Positions 11,396 to 23,799 of a stretch of DNA of 64,000 nucleotides are shown piece by piece. Both the position numbers and the translations under genes were made by a program. Location of the stretch: the NCBI GenBank assembly GCA_033782935.1, contig JAWQEG010000477.1:62001-126000 (forward strand). The letters are read 5' to 3'. The stretch comes from Petrolisthes cinctipes (Eukaryota; Arthropoda; Malacostraca; Decapoda; Porcellanidae). The notes beneath the pieces are model-generated. The model was not told where the DNA came from. It saw only the letters and a list, made by a program, of their open reading frames with translations, and searched no databases. How positions within the stretch are numbered: the stretch's first letter is position 1; each line of letters opens with the position of its first letter.

Positions 11396-11542
11396 GAAGC
11401 GATCTGTACATGCCTACTCAGTGCTAGAATATTTTCAAATTATAGGCTCAAAACAAGCTCAAAATCGATATTTTAGGTGCGTAAAGGCGATATCTCAAAT
11501 TTAGTCCCTAAACACCCAAAAATTCGATATTTTGGGTTCCCA
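11396..11542 (+). repeat. Type R short monomer (147 bp), reference copy
   Basis: R is a second short form carrying GGTGCGTAAAGGCGATATC where S has GGTGCCAAAAAGTCGATATC. It has the same 29-bp loss plus one extra missing base, and usually reads TTTTCAAATTATAGG or TTTTCAAAATATAGG upstream. Further copies with measured bounds are at 16175-16321, 16972-17118, 18948-19094, 24310-24456, 25960-26106, 27110-27256 and 63278-63424. R monomers are absent from the first 11 kb and common after 58 kb. Being 49 codons long, R keeps the frame open between flanking L copies, which explains the longest open frames in the window. Confidence 0.9.
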
Positions 11543-13991
11543 GAAGCGATCTGCACATGCCTACTCCGTGTTAGAGTATTTTCAAAATACAGGATCAAAA
11601 CATGCTCAAAATCGATGTTTTAGGTGCCCAAAAGTCGATATGTGCATGCATCTTCAGTACCCGTTTATATCTCAAATTCAGGCTCAAAACACCCGAAAAT
11701 TCGATATTTTGGGGTCCCAGAAGCGATCTGTACATGCCTATTCCGTGTTAGAGTATTTTCAAAATACAGGCCCAAAACATGCTGAAAATCGATATTTTAG
11801 ATGCCCAAAGTCAATATGTGCATGCATCTTCTGTACCCGTTTATATCTCAAATTCAGGCTCAAAACACACGAAAATTCAATATTTTGGGGTCCCAGAAGC
11901 AATCTGTACATGCCTATTCAGTGCTAGAATATTTTCAAAATATAGGCTAAAAACATGCTAAAAATCGATATTTTAGGTGCCAAAAAGTCGATATCTCAAA
12001 TTCAGTCCCAAAACACCCGAAAATTCGATATTTAGGGGTCCCAGAATCGATCTGTACATGCCTACTCCGTGTTAGAGTATTTTCAAAATACAGCCCAAAA
12101 ACATACTAAAAATCGATCTTTTAGGTGCCCAAAAGTCGATATGTGCATGCATCTTCTGTACCCGTTTATATCTTAAATTCTGGCCCTAAACATCCGAAAA
12201 TTCAATATTTTGGGGTCCCAGAAGCAATCTGTACATGCCTACTCAGTGCTAGAATATTTTCAAAATATAGGCAAAAAAAATGCTAAAAATCGATATTTTA
12301 GATGCCAAAAAGTCGATATCTCAAATTAAGGCCCAAAACACCCGAAAATTCGATATTTAGGGGTCCCAGAAGCGATCTCTACATGCCTACTCAGTGCTAG
12401 AATGTTTACAAAATATAGGCTCAAAACATGCTCAAAATCGATATTTTAGGTGCCCAAAAGTCGATATGTGCATGCATCTTCTGTACTCGTTTATATCTCA
12501 AATTCAAGCTCAAAACACCCGAAAATTCGATATTTTGGGGTCCCAGAAGCGATCTGTACATGAATACTCAGTGCTAGAATATTTTCAAAATATAGGCTAA
12601 AAACATGCTAAAAATCGATATTTTAGGTGCCAAAAGTCGATATCTGAAATTCATTCCCAAAACACCCGAAAATTCGATATTTAGGGGTCCCAGAAGCGAT
12701 CTGTACATGCCTACTCCGTGTTAGAGTATTTTCAAAATATAGGCTCAAAACATGCTCAAAATCGATATTTTAGGTGCCCAAAAGTCGATATGTGCATGTA
12801 TCTTCTGTACCCGTTTATATCTCAAATTCAAGCTCAAAACACCCGAAAATTCAATATTTTGGGGTCCCAGAAGCAATCTGTACATGAATACTCAGTGCTA
12901 GAATATTTTCAAAATATAGGCTAAAAACATACTAAAAATTGATCTTTTAGGTGCCAAAAAGTCGATATCTAAAATTCAGTCCCAAAACACACGAAAATTC
13001 AATATTTTGTGGTCCCAGAAGCGATCTGTACATGCCTACTCAGTGCTAGAATGTTTTTAAAATATAGGTTCAAAACATGCTCAAAATCGATATTTTAGGT
13101 GCCCAAAAGTCGATATGTGCATGCATCTTCTGTACCCGTTTATATCTCAAATTCAGGCTCAAAACACTCGAAAATTCAATATTTTGGGGTCCCAGAAGCA
13201 ATCTGTACATGCCTACTCAGTGCTAGAATATTTTCAAAATATAGGCTAAAAACAGGCTAAAATTCGATATTTTAGGTGCCAAAAGTCGATATCTCAAATT
13301 CATTCCCAAAACACCCGAAAATTCGATATTTAGGGGTCCCAGAAGCGATCTGTACATGCCTACTCCGTGTTAGAGTATTTTCAAAATATAGGCTCAAAAC
13401 ATGCTCAAAATCGATATTTTAGGTGCCCAAAAGTCGATATGTGCATGCATCTTCTGTACTCGTTTATATCTCAAATTCAAGCTCAAAACACCCGAAAATT
13501 CAATATTTTGGGGTCCCAGAAGCAATCTGTACATGCCTACTCAGTGCTAGAATATTTTCAAAATATAGGCTAAAAACATGCTAAAAATCGATATTTTAGG
13601 TGCCAAAAAGTCGATATCTCAAATTAAGGCCCAAAACACCCGAAAATTCAATATTTTGTGGTCCCAGAAGCGATCTGTACATGCCTACTCAGTGCTAGAA
13701 TGTTTTTAAAATATAGGTTCAAAACATGCTCAAAATCGATATTTTAGGTGCCCAAAAGTCGATATGTGCATGCATCTTCTGTACCCGTTTATATCTCAAA
13801 TTCAGGCTCAAAACACCCGAAACTTCAATATTTTGGGGTCCCAGAAGCAATCTGTACATGACTACTCAGTGCTAGAATATTTTCAAAAAAAAGGCTAAAA
13901 ACATGCTAAAAATCGATATTTTAGGTGCCAAAAAGTCGATATCTCAAATTAAGGCCCAAAACACCCGAAAATTCGATATTTAGGGGTCCAA

Positions 13992-14815
13992 GAAGCGATC
14001 TGTACATGCCTACTCCTTGTTAGAGTATTTTCAAAATACAGGCCCAAAACATGCTCAAAATCGATGTTTTAGGTGCCCAAAAGTCGATATGTGCATGCAT
14101 TTTCAGTACCCGTTTATATCTCAAATTCAGGCTCAAAGAACCCGAAAATTCGATATTTTGGGGTCCCAGAAGCGATCTGTACATGCCTACTCCGTGTTAG
14201 AGTATTTTTAAAATACTTGCCCAAAACATGCTGAAAATCGATATTATAGATGCCCGAAGTCAATATGTGCATGTATCTTCTGTACCCGTTTATATCTCAA
14301 ATTCAGGCTCAAAACACCCGAAAATTCAATATTTTGGGGTCCCAGAAGCAATCTGTACATGCCTACTCAGTGCTAGAATATTTTCAAAATATAGGCTAAA
14401 AACATGCTAAAAATCGATATTTTAGGTGCCAAAAAGTCGATATCTCAAATTCACTCCCAAAACACGAAAATTCGATATTTAGGGGTCTCAGAATCGATCT
14501 GTACATGCCTACTCCGTGTTAGAGTATTTTCAAAATACAGCCCAAAAACATACTAAAAATCGATCTTTTAGGTGCCCAAAAGTCGATATATGCATTCATC
14601 TTCTGTACCCGTTTATATCTTAAATTCTGGCCCTAAACTTCCGAAAATTCAATATTTTGGGGTCCCAGAAGCAATCTGTACATGCCTACTCAGTGATAGA
14701 ATATTTTCAAAAAAAAGGCTAAAAACATGCTAAAAATCGATATTTTAGGTGCCAAAAAGTCGATATCTCAAATTAAGGCCCAAAACACCCGAAAATTCGA
14801 TATTTAGGGGTCCAA
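13992..14815 (+). repeat. 824-bp tandem duplication, copy 1 (L L' S L S)
   Basis: Monomer starts are 13992, 14169, 14345 (S, 146 bp, missing CC in AAAACACGAAAATTC), 14491 and 14668. The copy opens with the private phrase GGGGTCCAAGAAGCG and with TACTCCTTGTTAGAG, both repeated exactly 824 bases later at 14816. The L at 13992 also carries GGCTCAAAGAACCCG, a variant shared with the block near 10.7-10.9 kb. Confidence 0.85.
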
Positions 14816-15386
14816 GAAGCGATCTGTACATGCCTACTCCTTGTTAGAGTATTTTCAAAATACAGGCCCAAAACATGCTCAAAATCGATGTTTTAGGTGC
14901 CCAAAAGTCGATATGTGCATGCATTTTCAGTACCCGTTTATATCTCAAATTCAGGCTCAAAGAACCCGAAAATTCGATATTTTGGGGTCCCAGAAGCGAT
15001 CTGTACATGCCTACTCCGTGTTAGAGTATTTTCAAAATACTTGCCCAAAACATGCTGAAAATCGATATTACAGATGCCCGAAGTCAATATGTGCATGTAT
15101 CTTCTGTACCCGTTTATATCTCAAATTCACTCCCAAAACACGAAAATTCGATATTTAGGGGTCCCAGAATCGATCTGTACATGCCTACTCCGTGTTAGAG
15201 TATTTTCAAAATACAGCCCAAAAACATACTAAAAATCGATGTTTTAGGTGCCCAAAAGTCGATATGTGCATGCAACTTCTGTACTCGTTTATATCTCAAA
15301 TTCAAGCTCAAAACACCCGAAAATTCAATATTTTGTGGTCCCAGAAGCGATCTGTACATGCCTACTCAGTGCTAGAATGTTTTTAA
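14816..15386 (+). repeat. 824-bp duplication, copy 2 with internal collapse
   Basis: The first L (14816-14992) matches copy 1. The next monomer (14993-15166, 174 bp) is a hybrid. Its head is L' (GATGCCCGAAGTCAATATG, GTGCATGTATC), but after TTTATATCTCAAATTCA it continues as the S tail of copy 1, including the private two-base loss AAAACACGAAAATTC. One monomer length has therefore been removed by exchange inside the shared TATCTCAAATTCA stretch. Beyond about 15.3 kb the match to copy 1 fades. Confidence 0.8.
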
Positions 15387-15992
15387 AATATAGGTTCAAA
15401 ACATGCTCAAAATCGATATTTTAGGTGCCCAAAAGTCGATATGTGCATACATCTTCTGTACCCGTTTATATCTCAAATTCAGGCTCAAAACACCCGAAAA
15501 TTCAATATTTTGGGGTCCCAGAAGCAATCTGTACATGCCTACTCATTGCTAGAATATTTTCAAAATATAGGCTAAAAACATGCTAAAAATCTATATATCA
15601 GGTGCCAAAAAGTCGATATCTCAAATTAAGGCCCAAAACACCCGAAAATTCGATATTTAGGGGTCCCAGAAGCGATCTGTACATGCCTACTTCGTGTTAG
15701 AGTATTTTCAAAATACATGCCCAAAACATGCTGAAAATCGATATTATAGATGCCCAAAGTCAATATGTGCATGCATCTTCTGTACCCGTTTATATCTCAA
15801 ATTCAGGCTCAAAACACCCGAAAATTCAATATTTTGGGGTCCCAGAAGCAATCTGTACATGCCTACTCAGTTCTAGAATATTTTCAAAATATAGGCTAAA
15901 AACATGCTAAAAATCGATATTTTAGGTGCCAAAAAGTCAATATCTCAAATTCAGTCCCAAAACACCCGAAAATTCGATATTTACGGGTCCCA

Positions 15993-16174
15993 GAATCGAT
16001 CTGTACATGCCTACTCCGTGTTAGAGTATTTTAAAAATACAGCCCAAAAACATACTAAAAATCGATGTTTTAGGTACCTAGCCAAAAAGTCGTGATGTGC
16101 ATGCATCTTCAGTACCCGTTTATATCTCAAATTCAGGCTCAAAACACCCGAAAATTCGATATTTAGGGGTCCCA
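15993..16174 (+). repeat. 182-bp L monomer with 5-bp net insertion
   Basis: Near 16074-16092 this monomer reads GGTACCTAGCCAAAAAGTCG then TGATGTGC, where the usual sequence is GGTGCCAAAAAGTCG then ATATGTGC. The extra bases create an in-frame stop and make this the longest monomer I measured. No other copy in the window has it, so it is a private recent mutation. Confidence 0.8.
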
Positions 16175-16964
16175 GAAGCGATCTGTACATGCCTACTCAG
16201 TGCTAGAATATTTTCAAATTATAGGCTCAAAACATGCTCAAAATCGATATTTTAGGTGCGTAAAGGCGATATCTCAAATTTAGGTCCAAAACACCCAAAA
16301 ATTCGATATTTTGGGGTCCCAGAAGCGATCTGTACATGCCTACTCCGTGTTAGAGTATTTTCAAAATACAGGCCCAAAACATGCTGAAAATCGATATTTT
16401 AGATGGCCAAAGTCAATATGTGCATGTATCTTCTGTACTCGTTTATATCTCAAATTCAGGCTCAAAACACCCGAAAATTCAATATTTTGGGGTCTTAGAA
16501 GCAATCTGTACATGCCTACTCAGTGCTAGAATATTTTCAAAATATAGGCTAAAAACATACTAAAAATCGATCTTTTAGGTGCCAAAAAAACGATATCTCA
16601 AATTCAGTCCCAAAACACCCGAAAATTCGATATTTAGGGGTCCCAGAATCGATCTGTACATGCCTACTCCGTGTTAGAGAATTTTCAAAATACATGCCCA
16701 AAACATGCTGAAAATCGATATTATAGATGTCCAAAAAGTCGATATATCAAATTCAGTCCCAAAACACCCGAGAATTCGATATTTAGGGGTCCCAGAATCG
16801 ATCTGTACATGCCTACTCCGTGTTAGAGTATTTTCAAAATACAGCCCAAAAACATACTAAAAATCGATGTTTTAGGTGCCAAAAAGTCGATATATGCATG
16901 CATCTTCAGTACCCGTTTATATCTCAAATTCAGGCTCAAAACACCCGAAAATTCGATATTTAGG

Positions 16965-18940
16965 GGTCCCAGAAGCGATCTGTACATGCCTACTCAGTGC
17001 TAGAATATTTTCAAATTATAGGCTCAAAACAAGCTCAAAATCGATATTTTAGGTGCGTAAAGGCGATATCTCAAATTTAGGCCCTAAACACCCAAAAATT
17101 CGATATTTTGGGGTCCCAGAAGCGATCTGTACATGCCTACTCCGTGTTAGAGTATTTTCAAAATACAGGATCAAAACATGCTCAAAATCGATGTTTTAGG
17201 TGCCCAAAAGTCGATATGTGCATGCATCTTCAGTACCCGTTTATATCTCAAATTCAGGCTCAAAACACCCGAAAATTCGATATTTTGGGGTCCCAGAAGC
17301 GATCTGTACATGCCTATTCCGTGTTAGAGTATTTTCAAAATACAGGCCCAAAACATGCTAAAAATCGATATTTTAGATGCCCAAAGTCAATATGTGCATG
17401 TATCTTCTGTACCCGTTTATATCTCAAATTCAGGCTCAAAACACCCGAAAATTCAATATTTTGGGGTCCCAGAAGCAATCTGTACATGCCTACTCAGTGC
17501 TAGAATATTTTCAAAATATAGGCTAAAAACATACTAAAAATCGATCTTTTAGGTGCCAAAAAGTCGATCTCTCAAATTCAGTCCCAAAACACCCGAAAAT
17601 TCGATATTTAGGGGTCCCAGAATCGATCTGTACATGCCTACTCAGTGTTAGAGTATTTTCAAAATACAGGCCAAAAACATACTGAAAATCGATCTTTTAG
17701 GTGCCCAAAAGTCGATATGTGCATGCATCTTCTGTACCCGTTTATATCTCAAATTCTGGCCCTAAACATCCGAAAATTCAATATTTTGGGGTCCCAGAAG
17801 CAATCTGTACATGCCTACTCAGTGCTAGAATATTTTCAAAATATAGGCTAAAAACAAGCTAAAAATCGATATTTTAGGTGCCAAAAGTCGATATCTCAAA
17901 TTCATTCCCAAAACACCCGAAAATTCGATATTTAGGGGTCCCAGAAGCGATCTGTACATGCCTACTCCGTGTTAGAGTATTTTCAAAATACAGGCCAAAA
18001 ACATACTGAAAATCGATCTTTTAGGTGCCCAAAAGTCGATATGTGGATGCATCTTCTGTACCCGTTTATATCTCAAATTCTGGCCCTCAACACCCGAAAA
18101 TTCGATATTTTCGGGTCCCAGAAGCGATCTGTACATGCCTACTCAGTGCTAGAATGTTTTCAAAATATAGGCTCAAAACATGCTCAAAATCGATATTTTA
18201 GGTGCCCAAAAGTCGATATGTGCATGCATCTTCTGTACTCGTTTATATCTCAAATTCAAGCTCAAAACACCCGAATATTCGATATTTTGGGGTCCCAGAA
18301 GCAATCTGTACATGCCTACTCAGTGCTGGAATATTTTCAAAATATAGGCTAAAAACATACTAAAAATCGATATTTTAGGTGCCAAAAACTCGATATCTTA
18401 AATTCAGTCCCAAAACACCCGAAAATTCAATATTTTGTATTCCCAGAAGCGATTTGTACATGCCTACTCAGTGCTAGAATGTTTTTATAATATAGGTTCA
18501 AAACATGCTCAAAATCGATATTTTAGGTGCCCAAAAGTCGATATGTGCATGCATCTTCTGTACCCGTTTATATCTCAAATTCAGGCTCAAAACACCCGAA
18601 AATTCAATATTTTGGGGTGCCAGAAGCAATCTGTACATGCCTACTCAGTGCTAGAATATTTTCAAAATATAGGCTAAAAACATGCTAAAAATCGATATTT
18701 TAGGTGCCAAAAAGTCGATATCTCAAATTAAGGCCCAAAACACCCGAAAATTCGATATTTAGGGGTCCCAGAAGCGATCTGTACATGCCTACTCCGTGTT
18801 AGAATATTTTCAAAATACAGGCCCAAAACATGCTCAAAATCGATGTTTTAGGTGCCCAAAAGTCGATATATCCATGCATCTTCAGTACCCGTTTATATCT
18901 CAAATTCAGGCTCAAAACACCCGAAAATTCGATATTTTGG
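16965..18940 (+). repeat. 1,976-bp tandem duplication, copy 1
   Basis: About 1,976 bases starting just upstream of the R monomer at 16972 recur from about 18941. Shared private variants include GGATCAAAACATGCTC, the GTCGATCTCTCAAATTC change, the unusual TTTTTATAATATAGG dyad variant (near 18483 and 20459) and GATATATCCATGCATC. Copy 1 ends where GATATTTTGGGGTCCC replaces GATATTTAGGGGTCCC upstream of the second R. Confidence 0.83.
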
Positions 18941-20945
18941 GGTCCCAGAAGCGATCTGTACATGCCTACTCAGTGCTAGAATATTTTCAAATTATAGGCT
19001 CAAAACAAGCTCAAAATCGATATTTTAGGTGCGTAAGGGCGATATCTCAAATTTAGGCCCTAAACACCCAAAAATTCGATATTTTGGGGTCCCAGAAGCG
19101 ATCTGTACATGCCTACTCCGTGTTAGAGTATTTTCAAAATACAGGATCAAAACATGCTCAAAATCGATGTTTTAGGTGCCCAAAAGTCGATATGTGCATG
19201 CATCTTCAGTACCCGTTTATATCTCAAATTCAGGCTCAAAACACCCGAAAATTCAATATTTTGGGGTCCCAGAAGCGATCTGTACATGCCTATTCCGTGT
19301 TAGAGTATTTTCAAAATACAGGCCCAAAACATGCTGAAAATCGATATTTTAGATGCCCAAAGTCAATATGTGCATGTATCTTCTGTACCCGTTTATATCT
19401 CAAATTCAGGCTCAAAACACCCGAAAATTCAATATTTTGGGGTCCCAGAAGCAATCTGTACATGCCTACTCAGTGCTAGAATATTTTCAAAATATAGGCT
19501 AAAAACATACTAAAAATCGATCTTTTAGGTGCCAAAAAGTCGATCTCTCAAATTCAGTCCCAAAACACCCGAAAATTCGATATTTAGGGGTCCCAGAATC
19601 GATCTGTACATGCCTACTCCGTGTTAGAGTGTTTTCAAAATACAGGATAAAAACATAGTGAAAATCGATCTTTTAGGTGCCAAAAAGTCGATATGTGCAT
19701 GCATCTTCTGTACCCGTTTATATCTCAAATTCTGGCCCTAAACATTCGAAAATTCAATATTTTGGGGTCCCAGAAGCAATCTGTACATGCCTACTCAGTG
19801 CTAGAATATTTTCAAAATATAGGCTAAAAACAAGCTAAAAATCGATATTTTAGGTGCCAAAAGTCAATATCTCAAATTCATTCCCAAAACACCCGAAAAT
19901 TCTATATTTAGGGGTCCCAGAAGCGATCTGTACATGCCTACTCCGTGTTAGAGTATTTTCAAAATACAGGCCAAAAACATACTGAAAATCGATCTTTTAG
20001 GTGCCCAAAAGTCGATATGTGCATGCATCTTCTGTACCCGTTTATATCTCAAATACTGGCCCTCAACACCCGAAAATTCGGTATTTTTGGGTCCCAGAAG
20101 CGATCTGTACATGCCTACTCAGTGCTAGAATGTTTTCAAAATATAGGCTCAAAACATGCTCAAAATCGATATTTTAGGTGCCCAAAAGTCGATATGTGCA
20201 TGCATCTTCTGTATTCGTTTATATCTCAAATTCATGCTCAAAACACCCGAAAATTCGATATTTTGGGGTCCCAGAAGCAATCTGTACATGCCTACTCAAT
20301 GCTGGAATATTTTCAAAATATAGGCTAAAAACATACTAAAAATCGATCTTTTAGGTGCCCAAAACTCGATATCTCAAATTCAGTCCCAAAACACCCGAAA
20401 TTTCAATATTTTGTGGTCCCAGAAGCTATCTGTACATGCCTACTCAGTGCTAGAATGTTTTTATAATATAGGTTCAAAACATGCTCAAAATCGATATTTT
20501 AGGTGCCCAAAAGTCGATATGTGCATGCATCTTCTGTACCCGTTTATATCTCAAATTCAGGCTCAAAACACCCGAAAATTCAATATTTTGGGGTCCCAGA
20601 AGCAATCTGTACATGCCTACTCAGTGTTAGAATATTTTAAAAATATAGGCTAAAAACATGCTAAAAATCGATATTTTAGGTGCCCAAAAGTCGATATGTG
20701 CATGAATCTTCTGTACCCGTTTATATCTCAAATTAAGGCCCAAAACACCCGAAAATTCGATATTTAGGGGTCCCAGAAGCGATCTGTACATGCATACTCC
20801 GTGTTAGAGTATTTTCAAAATACAGGCCCAAAACACGCTCAAAATCGATGTTTTAGGTGCCCAAAAGTCGATATATCCATGCATCTTCAGTACCCGTTTA
20901 TATCTCAAATTCAGGCTCAAAACACCCGAAAATTCGATATTTTGC
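18941..20945 (+). repeat. 1,976-bp duplication, copy 2 (2,005 bp after 29-bp gain)
   Basis: This copy follows copy 1 at offset 1,976 up to the monomer at 20599, and at offset 2,005 after it. The 29-base change is the exact L/S length difference: an S in copy 1 is replaced here by an L-length hybrid, while both flanks stay aligned. It also carries scattered private substitutions such as GGTATTTTTGGGTCCC near 20080. Confidence 0.83.
20599..20775 (+). repeat. Hybrid monomer: S body with the 29-bp L segment restored
   Basis: The head (GGCTAAAAACATGCTAAAAA) and tail (AAATTAAGGCCCAAAACACC, TTTAGGGGTCCC) are S type. The middle reads GCCCAAAAGTCGATATGTGC, then ATGAATCTTCTGTACCCG, as in L. The total is 177 bp. 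Because the surrounding duplication stays in register, a short conversion-like patch from an L copy explains it better than a crossover. Confidence 0.82.
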
Positions 20946-23799
20946 GGTCCCAGAATCGATCTGTACATGCCTACTCCGTGTTAGAGTATTTTCAAAATAC
21001 AGGCCCAAAACATGCTGAAAATCGATATTATAGATGCCCAAAGTCAATATGTGCATGTATCTTCTGTACCCGTTTATATCTCAAATTCAGGCTCAAAACA
21101 CCCGAAAATTCAATATTTTGGGGTCCCAGAAGCAATCTGTACATGCCTACTCAGTGCTAGAATATTTTCAAAATATAGGCTAAAAACATGCTACAAATCG
21201 ATCTTTTAGGTGCCAAAAAGTCGATATCTCAAATTCAGTCCCAAAACACCCGAAAATTCGATATTTAGGGGTCCCAAAATCGATCTGTACATGCCTACTC
21301 CGTGTTAGAGTATTTTCAAAATACAGCCCAAAAACATACTAAAAATCGATCTGTTAGGTGCCCAAAAGTCGATATGTGCATGCATCTTCTGTACCCGTTT
21401 ATATCTTAAATTCTGGCCCTAAACATCCGAAAATTCAATATTTTGGGGTCCCAGAAGCAATCTGTACATGCCTACTCAGTGCTAGAATATTTTCAAAATA
21501 TAGGCTAAAAACATGCTAAAAATCGATATTTTAGGTGCCAAAAAGTCGATATCTCAAATTAAGGCCCAAAACACCCAAAAATGTGATATTTAGGGGTCCC
21601 AGAAGCGATCTGTACATGCCTCCTCCGTGTTAGAGTATTTTCAAAATACAGGCCAAAAACATACTGAAAATCGATCTTTTAGGTGCCCAAAAGTCGATAT
21701 GTGCATGCATCTTTTGTACCCGTTTATATCTCAAATTCAGGCTCAAAACACCCGAAAATTCGATATTTTGGTGTCCCAGAAGCGATCTGTACATGCCTAC
21801 TCCGTGTTAGAGTATTTTCAAAATACATGCCCAAAACATGCTGAAAATCGATATGATAGATGCCCAAAGTCAATATGTGCATGTATCTTCTGTACCCGTT
21901 TATATCTCAAATTCAGGCTCAAAACACCCGAAAATTCAATATTTTGGGGTCCCAGAAGCAATCTGTACTTGCCTACTTAGTGCTAGGATATTTTCAAAAT
22001 GTAGGCTAAAAACATGCTAAAAATCGATATTTTAGGTGCCAGAAAGTCGATATCTCAAATTAAGGCCCAAAACACCCGAAAATTCGATATTTAGGGGTCC
22101 CAGAAGCGATCTCTACATGCCTACTCAGTGCTAGAATGTTTTCAAATAATAGGCTCAAAACATGCTCAAAATCGATATTTTAGGTGCCCAAAACTCGATA
22201 TGTGCATGCATCATCTGTACTCGTTTATATCTCAGATTCAAGCTCAAAACACCCGAAAATTCGATATTTAGGGGTCCCAGAAGCGATCTCTACATGCCTA
22301 CTCCGTGTTAAAGTATTTTCAAAATACAGGCCCAAAACATGCTGAAAATCGATATTTTAGATCCCCAAAGTCAATATCTGCATGTATCTTCTGTACCCGT
22401 TTATATCTCAAATTCAGGCTCAAAACAACCAAAAATTCAATATTTTGGGGTCCCAGAAGCAATCTGTACATGCCTATTCCATGTTAGGGATTTTCAAAAT
22501 ACAGGCCAAAAACATACTGAAAATCGATCGTTTAGGTGCCCAAAAGTCGATATGTGCATTCATCTTCTGTACCCGTTTATATCTCAAATTCTGGCCCTAA
22601 ACACCCGAAAATTCGATATTTTGGGGTCCCAGAAGCGATCTGTACATGCCTAATCAGTTCTAGAATGTTTTCAAAATATTGGCTCAAAACATGCTCAAAA
22701 TCGATCTTTTAGGTGCCCAAAAGTCGATATGTGCATGCATCTTCAGTACCCGTTTATATCTCAAATTCAGGCTCAAAACACCCGAAAATTCAATATTTTG
22801 GGGTCCCAGAAGCAATCTGTACATGCCTACTCAGTGTTAGAGTATTTTCAAAATAAAGGCCAAAAACATGCTGAAAATCGATATTTTAGATGCCCAAAGT
22901 CAATATGTGCATGTATCTTCTGTACCCGTTTATATCTCAAATTCAGGCTCAAAACACCCATAAATTCAATATTTTGGGGTCCCAGAAGCAATCTGTACAT
23001 GCCTACTCAGTGCTAGAATATGTTCAAAATATAGGCTAAAAACATGCTAAAAATCGATCTTTTAGGTGCCAAAAAGTCGATATCTCTAATTCAGTCCCAA
23101 AACACCCGAATATTAGATATTTAGGGGTCCCAGAATTGATCTGTACATGCCTACTCCGTGTTAGAGTATTTTCAAAATACAGGCCTAAAACATGCTCAAA
23201 ATCGATGTTTTAGGTGCCCAAAAGTCGATATGTGCATGCATCTTCAGTACCCGTTTATATCTCAAATTCAAGCTCAAAACACTCGAAATTCGATATTTTG
23301 GGGTCCCAGAAGCGATCTGTACATGCCTACTCCGTTTTAGAGTATTTTCAAAATACAGGCCCAAAACATGCTGAAAATCAATATTTTATATGCCCAAAGT
23401 CAATATGTGCATATATCTTCTGTACACGTTTATATCTCAAATTCAGGCTAAAAACACCCGAAAATTCGATATTTTGGGGTCCCAGATGCGATCTGTATAT
23501 GCCTACTCCGTGTTAGAGTATTTACAAAATACAGGCCCAAAACATGCTCAAAATCGATGTTTTAGGTGCCCAAAAGTCGTTATGTGCATGCATCTTCAGT
23601 ACCCGTTTATATCTCAAATTCAGGCTCAAAACACCCGAAAATTCAATATTTTGGGGTCCCAGAAGCAATCTGTACATGCCTTTTCAGTGCTAGAATATTT
23701 TCAAAATATAGGATAAAAACATGCTAAAAATCGTTCTTTTAGGTGCCAAAAAGTCAATATCTCAAATTCAGTCCCAAAACACCCGAAAATTCGATATTT

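Larger units (their letters stand above)
10718..23799 (+). repeat. Region 2: mixed L, L', S and R zone
   Basis: Measured monomer starts at the left end are 10718 L, 10895 L', 11071 S, 11219 L, 11396 R, 11543 L, 11720 L', 11896 S, 12044 L, 12221 S and 12369 L. The R-containing block around 11.2-12.0 kb reappears at about 16.8-17.6 kb (offset about 5,576) and again at 18.9-19.6 kb. They share GGATCAAAACATGCTC and, in the R monomers, TTTTCAAATTATAGG with AAACAAGCTC. The rest is LS, LLS and L L' S blocks, with no stretch outside the satellite. Confidence 0.85.

Noticed and set aside
16074..16092. GGTACCTAGCC insertion as a possible mobile-element footprint or cloning scar
   Set aside because: Only five extra bases are present, with no flanking duplication longer than chance. 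A simple private insertion is enough.
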